NCBI GenBank assembly: GCA_009746045.1
Contig: RPFO01000041.1
Span: 1,009,245-1,033,727, forward strand
DNA length: 24,483 nucleotides
Source: Mesostigma viride
Taxonomy: Eukaryota; Streptophyta; Mesostigmatophyceae; Mesostigmatales; Mesostigmataceae
Direction: 5' to 3'
The notes under the pieces are model-generated. The model was not told the DNA's origin and made no database searches. It saw only the letters and a list, made by a program, of their open reading frames with translations. This document shows, piece after piece, positions 1 to 7,259 of this stretch. The position numbers were made by a program, and so were the translations under genes. Positions within the stretch are counted from its first letter, which is position 1. Every line of letters begins with the position of its first letter.

Positions 1-105
1 GCCGGGGCGCAGGGCACGGCAGCCGGGGCGGAGGGCACGGCAGCCGGGGCGCAGGGCACGGCAGCCGGGGCGGAGGGCACCGCAGCCGGGGCAGAGGGCA
101 CGGCA
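1..105. repeat. 21-bp minisatellite, five units
   Basis: Five head-to-tail 21-base units (1-21, 22-42, 43-63, 64-84, 85-105) of the form gccggggcgSagggcacSgca, plus a partial sixth, differing at one or two positions. The length is a multiple of three and both strands stay open through it. On the minus strand it encodes the heptad APAAVP(S/C) at the end of the gene fragment that leaves the left edge. The array may continue outside the window. Confidence 0.93.
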
Positions 106-533
106 GCCGGGGCGGCATCCAGTGGGGCGTCCGAAGGCGGGGCGCAAGCTTTTGATGTCTTTTGTGCATTGCTCTCGTTTCGTCTACAACGAGGCTTGCA
201 GTTTGCCCTTTCGCCCTCGCCGCTCAAATAGTCAGCGGTTCTGTTGGTTGGTAAGCTAGATCGCAAAAGGACCCTTTGCTTTGGACCTTTATCGCAAAAC
301 ACCAACACCCAGTTGAGGTCGTGAAAATTTAGGGGCCCATTCTTGAGCTCTTGCTTGTTGGCTTTGTCGAGCGCCTGATTAGCGAGCTTGGGGGTCTCAT
401 ATATTTGACCGCAGTCAACATTGGGGTAAGGCTTCAGGGCGTCAATAAATTGGTTAATCTCCGTAGTGCTCAAGGTGCTGCTCGATATTGAAACGCCACA
501 AACACGGAATACAGCAAAGTACAAAGCATTCAT
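1..533 (-). CDS. partial hypothetical protein with heptapeptide repeats, running off the left edge
   Basis: An uninterrupted minus-strand frame of at least 177 codons runs from an ATG at 533 off the left edge. I do not recognise the family. From the N-terminus there is a short hydrophobic stretch (MNALYFAVF), a mixed globular-looking segment rich in K, N, D and L (about residues 25-95, including LNWVLVFCDKG), a basic Cys-containing patch (CKPRCRRN) and then Ala/Pro/Val heptads encoded by the 21-bp minisatellite. The frame is open upstream of the ATG to a stop near 590, so the ATG may be internal to an exon; an acceptor-like CAG near 477 is an alternative exon start. The small LTR element at 661-2805 lies directly upstream, so it could interrupt this gene's promoter or an intron. 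That a protein is made is inferred from the long open frame and mixed composition only. Confidence 0.5.
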   Translation of the reverse strand, partial: MNALYFAVFRVCGVSISSSTLSTTEINQFIDALKPYPNVDCGQIYETPKLANQALDKANKQELKNGPLNFHDLNWVLVFCDKGPKQRVLLRSSLPTNRTADYLSGEGERANCKPRCRRNESNAQKTSKACAPPSDAPLDAAPAAVPSAPAAVPSAPAAVPCAPAAVPSAPAAVPCAP

Positions 534-655
534 GTAAGACAATGCGGGACAAATGGGTAACAAATGGGGAGAGTTATATTAATGAAAAGAGACAACGAAC
601 TTGGAAGCATGGCACGCCGAGCCCCCGAGTAAAGGTTAAACATTTAGCCACCACG

Positions 656-660
656 CATTG
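656..660. repeat. target-site duplication, left copy (CATTG)
   Basis: CATTG directly precedes the left LTR and recurs directly after the right LTR at 2806-2810, as expected for a 5-bp staggered integrase cut. Confidence 0.9.
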
Positions 661-1301
661 TGTCAGAGGTGAATTTCACCCTGTGTGCCCAACTGCCTGC
701 CGTTAATATATTTCATATAGGCCATCCATTGTAAACGGAGGTATTAGGGTTGCGTCCCTAATAATCGCACCCGCCTGCCGTATTTGTGGCCATAATTAAT
801 ATCGGCAGAGTATTATGCAGTGTTGGGGCAGTGAGCACGTGTCATGTTACGGCTCATGATTTGGTCACGGAGTGACTAAGATATTAGTGCCGAAGCTACG
901 AGAACCGGCACATTATATCAAGACTTGTACGTTCAGGGTCCTACGACCTATAGCTAGCGTACTATTCAGTCGTACTACTCGACTAGAGAGTGTTAACGGA
1001 ATCTGGCTAGCGTAACGCATTCTCAGCACATTTCAGATAAGCTACGCAATCTTTGTGCCAGCCTGTCGAGCACTCACTCTTTGTGCACCTTTGTGCATAA
1101 GAGGAAGACGCAACCTACGTTGCACTTACCTAAGGTCTGAGCCATGAGTTATGGCTGACGCTTATGGTCCCCACCCGGGAGCCACATCATGGTTTTGGTG
1201 GACAAACGGTGGTAGTCCGGGATTTAATATGCAATGATAATAAAGCGTAATCTTTAATTGTCACTATCGTTTTCGACCTACAAGTCTCAATATTTCTGAC
1301 A
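661..1301 (+). repeat. 5' LTR of the non-autonomous element
   Basis: 641 bp, TGTCAGA to TCTGACA, matching 2165-2805 with a constant offset of 1504 bases. It contains AATAAA near 1238-1245, a possible polyadenylation signal near the LTR end. A diverged inverted piece of the same family lies at about 13822-13940. Confidence 0.93.
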
Positions 1302-1333
1302 CAAAACCATTACAGAAAAACCTTAGGGTTAAG

Positions 1334-1492
1334 ATGAAGAACGTGACATGCTACGAATTAGCGAGATACGCAAGTAACGTCATGGAATATTACCCGGAAG
1401 TTCGCGGCATTGTTGTTGGCAAGCCGCACACTCGGCCTGGAAGAGGCCAGTCGGCCGCGGCCTACAGAGCCGCTGGGCCATATATTTCCTGA
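1334..1492 (+). CDS. short leader ORF (52 codons) in the non-autonomous element
   Basis: ATG at 1334 lies 32 bases inside the left LTR, where a gag start would be expected, and reads 52 codons (MKNVTCYELARYASN at its start) to TGA at 1490. It matches no domain I know. A second open stretch (about 1493-1600) in another frame and a third (about 1590-1747) follow, each with protein-like composition, so these may be frame-broken remains of one gag-like gene. Equally it may be non-coding leader RNA carrying a packaging or dimerisation signal. No zinc knuckle or other hallmark supports gag. Confidence 0.3.
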   Translation: MKNVTCYELARYASNVMEYYPEVRGIVVGKPHTRPGRGQSAAAYRAAGPYIS

Positions 1493-2156
1493 TTCCAGCA
1501 AAAGCACCAGATTTCGTGAGTGCAGCTGCGGCAGACATGCCGATTGAAGGCTGGCGCTACAGAAGATCCAAGTTCAATCCATGCCAGGAGCGAACGTGAG
1601 CCGAAAATGAGCTTTGTGGTTATCTTTTTTGGGTGCGGTTGGAAGGCGCTGTTTCGCTCGAGTTTTAAGTGCTCGATCTTTATGCGAATTGAGCCGGCGG
1701 CATCGGGGATCCCGGAGCCGAGAAGCCAGCGCTGTCTATGGAAATGAAGAGGTCGGAATTTTTTGATTCCGATGCCCTTTTTGGTTATTGCTTATCCTTT
1801 TGAAAGCATGGGGGGGGGCGCATTGTGCCCCGCGTTGGCATGCTTGTGCATGTCATAATTCTCCTTTATGTTCATGCCCAATGGGTACATTGGTTCATCG
1901 TGATCAAGCTTCCTGGGTAAGGGGAATGTGCTGGTTATCATACCTAGCAAGTCCTACCAACTACCAAACAAGGGGGGCATTTTGATACCATTGGATTTAC
2001 CAGAGCGTGTACCGGCTTAAGTTGAACAAGGGGTGTGTGAGAGCCACTTTATACCTGGCTGCCCCACCCAGCTTTTTAGGCTCTTGCCTGAATTGAGCGG
2101 GGAGAAACTGTTGGCCCTATTGTACCTGCATAGTGTCTTCACTTTAGGCATTGTGC
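1493..2156 (+). other. interior of the non-autonomous element, no recognisable gene
   Basis: This stretch holds only short open frames with no recognised domain. It has a G9 run at about 1811-1819 and two purine tracts, caagggggg near 1970 and caagggg near 2023, that resemble the true polypurine tract at 2157-2164. The second is followed by tgtgtgagag, loosely like the LTR start tgtcagagg. These may be duplicated 3'-end sequences; function not shown. Confidence 0.5.
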
Positions 2157-2164
2157 AAGGGGGG
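2157..2164 (+). other. polypurine tract of the non-autonomous element
   Basis: aagggggg directly abuts TGTCAG of the right LTR, the position of the plus-strand primer for reverse transcription. Confidence 0.8.
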
Positions 2165-2805
2165 TGTCAGAGGTGAATTTCACCCTGTGTGCCCAACTGC
2201 CTGCCGTTAATATATTTCATATAGGCCATCCATTGTAAACGGAGGTATTAGGGTTGCGTCCCTAATAATCGCACCCGCCTGCCGTATTTGTGGCCATAAT
2301 TAATATCGGCAGAGTATTATGCAGTGTTGGGGCAGTGAGCACGTGTCATGTTACGGCTCATGATTTGGTCACGGAGTGACTAAGATATTAGTGCCGAAGC
2401 TACGAGAACCGGCACATTATATCAAGACTTGTACGTTCAGGGTCCTACGACCTATAGCTAGCGTACTATTCAGTCGTACTACTCGACTAGAGAGTGTTAA
2501 CGGAATCTGGCTAGCGTAACGCATTCTCAGCACATTTCAGATAAGCTACGCAATCTTTGTGCCAGCCTGTCGAGCACTCACTCTTTGTGCACCTTTGTGC
2601 ATAAGAGGAAGACGCAACCTACGTTGCACTTACCTAAGGTCTGAGCCATGAGTTATGGCTGACGCTTATGGTCCCCACCCGGGAGCCACATCATGGTTTT
2701 GGTGGACAAACGGTGGTAGTCCGGGATTTAATATGCAATGATAATAAAGCGTAATCTTTAATTGTCACTATCGTTTTCGACCTACAAGTCTCAATATTTC
2801 TGACA
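2165..2805 (+). repeat. 3' LTR of the non-autonomous element
   Basis: 641 bp, appears identical to 661-1301, preceded by a purine tract and followed by the duplication CATTG (2806-2810). I saw no substitution between the copies when reading them side by side. Confidence 0.93.
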
Positions 2806-2810
2806 CATTG
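2806..2810. repeat. target-site duplication, right copy (CATTG)
   Basis: Matches 656-660 exactly at the outer edge of the right LTR. Confidence 0.9.
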
Positions 2811-2891
2811 GGCTTGCCATGAACACCCCATGGAGCGCTATGCTAAGGTTTTCTTGCGACCCCATGTTGTGTGTGGCTTGTCAGTAATGTG

Positions 2892-3152
2892 CTAGTAGGA
2901 AAGGACAAGCCACGAGGTTAAGATAAGATTACGCCCGGCATAGGGCTGCCAAACGGGCTCATCTACCATAAACGCTGCAATAAGGCTTCTGTAGAATAAA
3001 AATCTATTTCCAAGCAAAACCATACCGTAAACCAAAACTAGCAGGCCATAAAGACCAATCACAGGCCAATCAACAAAACCCAAAGAACATTCAGCCAAAA
3101 GAGTTACATTATGCACTACTACAATATTTGATATGGCCTTGGTGAACACCAT
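2892..3152 (-). CDS. possible hydrophobic exon or ORF, unknown
   Basis: An 86-codon minus-strand frame rich in L, V, F and Y that would form one or two membrane-spanning segments (VIGLYGLLVLVYGMVLLGN, then FLFYRSLIAAFMV). I do not recognise it. The first codon is not ATG unless an exon begins upstream; an acceptor-like ...ttag near 3160 is possible. It overlaps the end of another minus-strand frame (3109-3522). AT-rich DNA readily yields such hydrophobic frames by chance. Confidence 0.2.
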   Translation of the reverse strand: MVFTKAISNIVVVHNVTLLAECSLGFVDWPVIGLYGLLVLVYGMVLLGNRFLFYRSLIAAFMVDEPVWQPYAGRNLILTSWLVLSY

Positions 3153-3166
3153 GAAAGCTAAGGCAA

Positions 3167-3475
3167 CTAAGAGACTGTGCTTGATAAACGACGCAAATCA
3201 GAAAAAGGTTGTTCAATGTATTGATGACATGTAGAGTAAAAACAACACGCGCATACCCAGGCGTACCTTTTCTTGGAGCGTACAGCATCCGCGCACCCCG
3301 TGCAGTATAAATGAGAGCCAACGAATTGAAGTGGTTCACGGCCGGCCACAAGTGGATTGTCCGGATGGGTGCCCGTGTTGTCACAGCAGCGCCTCCCAGA
3401 AATACCTCTGCGAGCACACTTGTAGGAGGCCTTCCTTTTCCTGGTTGCCTTGTTTGTGCCTTCACAACTGGGCAC
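3167..3475 (-). CDS. possible Cys-rich exon, unknown
   Basis: A roughly 100-codon minus-strand frame with a basic stretch (TRKRKASYKCARR) followed by many cysteines (GRRCCDN, LYCTGCADAV, WVCACCF), suggestive of a metal-binding or transposase-associated cysteine cluster. A CAG acceptor-like site precedes it near 3477 and a GTATGC donor-like site occurs at about 3256, so the exon may be about 3475-3257. A different minus-strand frame (3109-3522) is also open here, so coding status is uncertain. Its orientation is the same as the gene fragment at 1-533. Confidence 0.3.
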   Translation of the reverse strand: MPSCEGTNKATRKRKASYKCARRGISGRRCCDNTGTHPDNPLVAGREPLQFVGSHLYCTGCADAVRSKKRYAWVCACCFYSTCHQYIEQPFSDLRRLSSTVS

Positions 3476-3842
3476 TGGTGTTGGATTTTGTCTTGAACTT
3501 CCCTGTTTTGGGTCAGCAACATAAGAAATTAAACACGATGTTCAGAAACTAATTACAAGTTACAACATAGTCATGGATTTGGTGGGTGCAATTAGCTGGG
3601 GACGCCATAAACATAAGTTGCCATTATGAAGCTCACTAACTGCCTTATATGCAAATAACTCCATTATCATGGAAAGATGCTTACAACAAGAACATTCCAG
3701 ACCATGTCGCTACCAAGCATGAGCGAGTTCGAACGGGAAAATGAGATAACGACATGGAAGGGCAACGTACGTTGGAAAACGGTTGTCCGCCGTGCTGACC
3801 AATCGGTGCCGGCGCTGCCGCAGGTGGAGGTGCTCCAACATG

Positions 3843-3945
3843 GGAAGGTGGCGGAGAAAGTGGCGGAGAAGGTGGCGGAGAAGGTGGCGGTGGCGGTGGC
3901 GGTGGCGGTGGCGGTGGCGGTGGCGGTGGGGGTGGCGGGGAAGCA
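3843..3945. repeat. AAGGTGGCGGAG and GGCGGT tandem repeats, open on both strands
   Basis: Three or so 12-base units of (A/G)AGGTGGCGGAGA pass directly into a GGTGGC hexamer run of about eight units. The plus strand reads (VAEK)n then (VA)n; one minus frame reads a proline tract that continues into AAAPAPIGQHGG. Either could be a low-complexity linker. A GTACGT donor-like site follows the minus-strand reading at about 3769, mildly favouring a Pro-rich minus-strand exon (about 3770-3960), but I would not call a gene from this alone. Confidence 0.85.
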
Positions 3946-4072
3946 GAGAAAGATAATACGTGAGAGTACGTAATACGCAAGAGTACGCGTATCCGTACGG
4001 CAAAGCTGCGTATGATGTATAGTCTGCGTACGAAACGTATCATATGCCACACTATTTCCCTTTGCGGGGAAG

Positions 4073-4363
4073 GTGGCGGGGGAGGGGGAGGGATGCTTTC
4101 CCCGCGCTGTGAGGAAGGATGCTTGCGTTGCCGCACCGCTTTACGCCGAGCGAGAAGGCGGCGAACAATACCGCGATGCCTGGGTCGCCGAACTGACTGC
4201 CGTTTTGGAGCGATGCATTGTGCCTTGTGCCAAATGCAGACATGGACATAAGGAGAGCACCTCGGCATATCCCTGCTCAGCAACGCGCAAAAGGAAAAAG
4301 GGCAGCGAAGAAAGAAGTTATGAACTACCTCGATCGCACCTCAAAATGGCCAAGCAAGTCTAG
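4073..4363 (+). CDS. possible exon with a CxxC motif, unknown
   Basis: A 97-codon plus-strand frame without an early ATG, so it would need an upstream exon; ctttgcggggaag at 4060-4072 is acceptor-like. It includes an acidic/aromatic stretch (EQYRDAWVAELTAVLERC), a possible zinc ligand cluster (VPCAKCRHGHK) and a basic tail (RKRKKG) after another Cys. This resembles small zinc-binding domains found near transposon proteins in some eukaryotes, but I cannot assign a family. Overlapping minus-strand frames are also open. Confidence 0.25.
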   Translation: MAGEGEGCFPRAVRKDACVAAPLYAEREGGEQYRDAWVAELTAVLERCIVPCAKCRHGHKESTSAYPCSATRKRKKGSEERSYELPRSHLKMAKQV

Positions 4364-4411
4364 GCATAGCTGCATGGGGCTGCCAACATAACTCCAAAAA
4401 TAAACCCTAAC

Positions 4412-4886
4412 TTAAGAATAGCTTCCGCTAGATCCCAATAGGCTAGGCCCACCGCGTGCCGCACGTGGCGCCAAGAAGTATCTGAAACAACTCATCATTG
4501 TGTATTCCGCTGGAAACTGAAAGAGGAGCATTCAGTGCATTAGTCGTTTTAGGGTAGCATGGATTCCTTACCTCAGACCAACATGTAGTGCCAATAACGC
4601 CAAGGTGATCCACCATGTGGATGCATGAAGATCTGCACCACATTGCCGCGTGACAAGGTATGAACATACCAACAAAGTTGCAGAGCAAGCCGTTCTCAGG
4701 AGGGCTATTACCCAACCATAAAGCCCCATGGCATAACGCTTCCATCTCGTGCAAAAGGACAACTATGACCTAGAAATTCAGAAAATATATTCTTAGTCTT
4801 TCCCTCTACTCCTTGCTTACCTGGGTTGATAGGCGCGACAACTGAAAACTTCGCAGGCACCCGCGCGCGCTCTTGCACCGCCACAT
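4412..4886 (-). CDS. candidate three-exon small gene, unknown product
   Basis: Two intron-like gaps join three open pieces in one frame on the minus strand. Exon 1 is 4886-4821 (ATG, 22 codons), exon 2 is 4769-4572 (66 codons, phase 0 at both ends) and exon 3 is 4516-4412 (34 codons plus TAA). Intron 1 (4820-4770, 51 nt) runs gtaagc to tttctag; intron 2 (4571-4517, 55 nt) runs gtaagg to ctctttcag. Both contain gactaa as a possible branch point 20-35 nt upstream of the acceptor. Exon 2 is rich in Cys, His and Trp (AAMWCRSSCIHMVDH). I do not recognise the protein. Exon 1 has a competing frame from an ATG at 4908, which would hit a stop soon after splicing. The splice signals are the strongest argument; coding is unproven. 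Confidence 0.35.
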
Positions 4887-5055
4887 GCCCTACATGGATA
4901 ACCACCAACCAAACATGAAAAAAGGGTATAACTAGAAGGATTAAGGAAAGAGGAAATGCATTTAATTCATATAGTTAATATCGCCATGAAATTGTATGTT
5001 GAAGTAATAATGGGCCGAAATATGCACATCGGGAACACGTCCCATTACAGGGGCA

Positions 5056-5300
5056 GCTCACGTAGGTGGGACGCGAGTGGAACACTTTTCACCTAGGAGA
5101 GACACCAGGTTCAGGTACGTGGAACAGCCATGTTTCAGGTATTCATGTAAGTGGGACAGGGTAGCTTTCAAAATTCAGTGTGGTGGGACAGTTACATGTT
5201 CAAAATTCAGGTCGGTGGGACAGGCAAATTTTCAATTACATGTAGGTGGGACACATGTTCATACACATACAAAACACAGGTTGGTGGGACATGTCCCACC
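5056..5300 (+). repeat. degenerate GTGGGACA interspersed repeat array with terminal palindrome
   Basis: At least seven copies of a core like (c)aggTNGGTGGGACA(g) occur at about 5061, 5113, 5147, 5181, 5212, 5244 and 5283, spaced roughly 31-50 bases apart, some weakened (acgtggaac, aagtgggac). Between copies the DNA is A/T-rich with repeated caaaattca. The last copy forms ggtgggacatgtcccacc, a perfect 18-bp palindrome (5283-5300) that also contains ACATGT. This lies 10 bases left of element A's target duplication. I know of no match; it may be a diverged satellite or a protein-binding array. Confidence 0.7.
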
Positions 5301-5310
5301 GAGTTGTGTG

Positions 5311-5315
5311 GCATG
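5311..5315. repeat. target-site duplication of element A, left copy (GCATG)
   Basis: GCATG immediately left of the left terminal repeat recurs at 13703-13707 immediately right of the right terminal repeat. Confidence 0.75.
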
Positions 5316-5969
5316 ATTTGCGCAGCAACTCGTCAGCAGAGCATGTGAGCTCCTGGTCCTTGCCGGCTGGAATGACCCTAGGCTGCTGGCTAGCAACCTT
5401 TATCCTCACACCAGGCCTACGACCCTCGATAGGCTCGCCACTCGTCGTGACGACCAAGGTTCGTGTGTGAAGACGCTCGTTGCCTCGTTGAGCCTCGAGC
5501 TATATGCAACCTCGTTCCATCCTTGTTCCTCGGTCATGAGCAACGCTGGGCAACGCTACATTGCCAGAGCCTCGTATCGCTGCCCTGCATCCTTGTTGCA
5601 GGCAGCATACAGGAATCTCTGGCTATCCTGTGTCTAGGACAGCACAGGACCTGCCACAGTCCTGCAAGGACTTACATCCTTGCAGACCTGCTGGCTGGTT
5701 ACTTGCTTCTACTAGCCACAGTACCGTTGAGCCCTCAGTACACTGTGTCCCAGTCACGTGAGTGTACAGGCTAAGCCTGTGCAGGCACGGCCTGCCACGT
5801 GTCCTGTCCACTATGCCCTGAGTGTGCCCCGCCCTCGCCCACCGGTCGGCAGTACTTCGGGACTTGATAACTTTCTAGTCCCTTGTCTGTTCTAGGCGGT
5901 TGACACGGCGTTGGAAAGGTCTCCTCAACCTGCATCCATCTAGCACATTGGTGCCCCAATATGCTAACT
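5316..5969 (-). repeat. element A 3' LTR (left copy)
   Basis: 654 bp, matching 13051-13702. The visible differences are four substitutions and two one-base differences in C runs. It contains short perfect dyads: ctgcaagga/tccttgcag (5662-5670 with 5677-5685), acaggct/agcctgt (5766-5780) and gcaggc/gcctgc (5781-5795), the last two back to back. At its gag-proximal type end (5941-5966) tagcacattgg/ccaatatgcta forms an 11-bp dyad with one mismatch. Confidence 0.88.
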
Positions 5970-6906
5970 CCAACCCTTTCTTGTTTTGGAGCTTGGACCA
6001 GCCTGAGAACCTATCAGCCACTGTCCCCACAAGCCTTCAGACATCTGATCCCTCCCAGAGACCAGACCTGCCTTTTCTTTTGGAACCTGAGGTGCCTCCA
6101 AATATTAGCTAGGCCTGCTCATTGGTTCAAAGGTTGCCCTCTGACCCACATGACATCCCAACCCTTTCTTTGGGAACCTGGTGTAGATTAAAGTTAGGTC
6201 TTCACTTAGTCAGAGGAGTTTGGATAGAGGAGTCCATGAACGTACTATTGTGAGTTCCTGGTCATCCAGTTATCACAGGCGCCCGTTCATATGGCGCCCG
6301 CCACGGAGCCTCCTTTATCTTTTAAATCCTTCCAAAGACTGAGAGAGCCCTGACAAATGTTAGCCAACACATGGGGAGCCCATGTCCTCACTGAGGGATA
6401 AACTCAGGATTCATACATGCCAGGCTGAGGTCAGCTGGGGAATCGAACCCCACCCCATCTCCTCCAGGTTTGGATCAGCTCCTGGAACTGAGCATCACAA
6501 ACAACAAGACATGACAATAACAAGATTATGTTTTATTATAAAGGAGTATAACCCATAGTGAGGCCCCTGGCAACCACGTCCAACATGGTCACACAACCAG
6601 GGATTTTATTAGCATGCAACAGGTTGGTTACAGAGAATATATACAAATGTACAGCAACCTGTTAGAGCCAACACTTGGGCTGCCCTTGCAGGGTCCATTC
6701 CATGAAGACCCAAGGCCCATTACAAAGTCCTTAAGACTCTTCTGCAGCTCCATGACAGAGCCAGGCGAAATTCTCAGCCAGGGGAGTGACTCCACCCTGA
6801 CCCCTGTCCAGCAGAGTGTGTCTGAACTCTGAAGGACCTGCTGTCAGCCACCACGTGGCTGCCCAGCCCACTGGGATGCCTCCCACCTAGAGCAAGGCTG
6901 TTTGGT
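5970..6906 (-). other. element A 3' untranslated region with three purine tracts
   Basis: About 0.94 kb lies between the pol stop and the 3' LTR with no supported gene. On the minus strand three related purine-rich boxes approach the LTR: cccaaagaaagggttgg (6163-6174 region), ccaaaagaaaaggcagg (6070-6084 region) and ccaaaacaagaaagggttgg (5970-5989), the last abutting the LTR and the best polypurine-tract candidate. Two AATAAA signals on the minus strand occur at 6605-6610 and 6532-6537, well before the LTR. A tRNA-like T arm is at 6436-6452. Confidence 0.6.
6436..6497 (-). other. tRNA-like Pol III promoter remnant (A and B boxes)
   Basis: On the minus strand 6452-6436 forms a perfect T arm: stem tgggg/cccca and a 7-nt loop TTCGATT, and GGTTCGATTCC (6449-6439) matches the B-box consensus. 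About 35 bases upstream TGCTCAGTTCC (6494-6484) resembles an A box. The acceptor arm does not pair, so this is not an intact tRNA; a tRNA-derived SINE head or a tRNA relic captured in the element's 3' region is possible. Confidence 0.4.
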
Positions 6907-7250
6907 CTACTCTGGCCCTCCCCCCTTGGAGGCCATGAGCCCACGAAGCAAAGGGTATTGCAGCTCAGCCTTCTCCTCCAGCTTGGTGAGAGCATCTGCA
7001 GGGTTGTCCACGCCAGCCACATGTTCAATGTTAGCTAAGCAAGACATTTCCTTGAGCAACAAATAATCAAGGTCCCTGCTCCTGGCCAGCTGCCTGTGCA
7101 CAAACTGCACCATGCCCATGCTGTCAGTTCTTACCAGTGTGTGCATCTGCAACCGACAGGAAGCCACTTGACATAGCTGGTAAAATAGCTCCCTCAAGTA
7201 AAGAGCAGTATGAAGCCCTTCACAGATTGCCCTGCACTCAGCAATGTCAC
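6907..7250 (-). CDS. element A RNase H, C-terminal part
   Basis: This continues the RNase H of the PR-RT frame after a one-base break at about 7260, in a G run. The second catalytic acidic residue is seen in IAECRAI (about 7235-7215), the third in LVRTDSMGM (about 7120), and the closing HVAGVDNPADALTK (about 7025-6985) is the typical copia RNase H tail. It ends in GGGPE followed by a stop at 6907. The protein would remove the RNA strand during reverse transcription inside the virus-like particle. Element B has the same motifs in an unbroken frame (ADALTK). Confidence 0.85.
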
Positions 7251-7259
7251 TGCTGGGAG

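Larger units (their letters stand above)
661..2805 (+). mobile_element. complete non-autonomous LTR retrotransposon
   Basis: A 2145-bp unit bounded by two 641-bp direct repeats that look identical throughout, starting TGTCAGA and ending TCTGACA (7-bp inverted ends) and flanked by the duplication CATTG. The 863-bp interior (1302-2164) has no protease, integrase or RT reading frame, so it must be mobilised by proteins made elsewhere. A purine tract, aagggggg at 2157-2164, abuts the right LTR and sets the orientation as plus. No TGG-type tRNA primer site is seen after the left LTR; the interior begins caaaaccattacag. At 2.1 kb it is longer than classical TRIM elements and shorter than LARDs. Identical LTRs imply recent insertion. 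Confidence 0.92.

Noticed and set aside
1-105. CRISPR array
   Set aside because: The repeats are contiguous with no spacers and the setting is eukaryotic.
1-231. Plus-strand frame through the minisatellite
   Set aside because: It is open for 76 codons, but the minus-strand frame is longer and has more protein-like composition beyond the repeat.
488-706. 72-codon plus-strand ORF
   Set aside because: It begins at a TTG, overlaps the minus-strand gene start and runs into the LTR.
5316-5969. Terminal repeats as a segmental duplication unrelated to element A
   Set aside because: The 5-bp GCATG duplication sits exactly at the outer edges, gag starts 24 bases from one inner edge and a purine tract abuts the other.
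6425-6500. Intact tRNA gene
   Set aside because: Only the T arm is perfect; the acceptor and anticodon arms do not fold.
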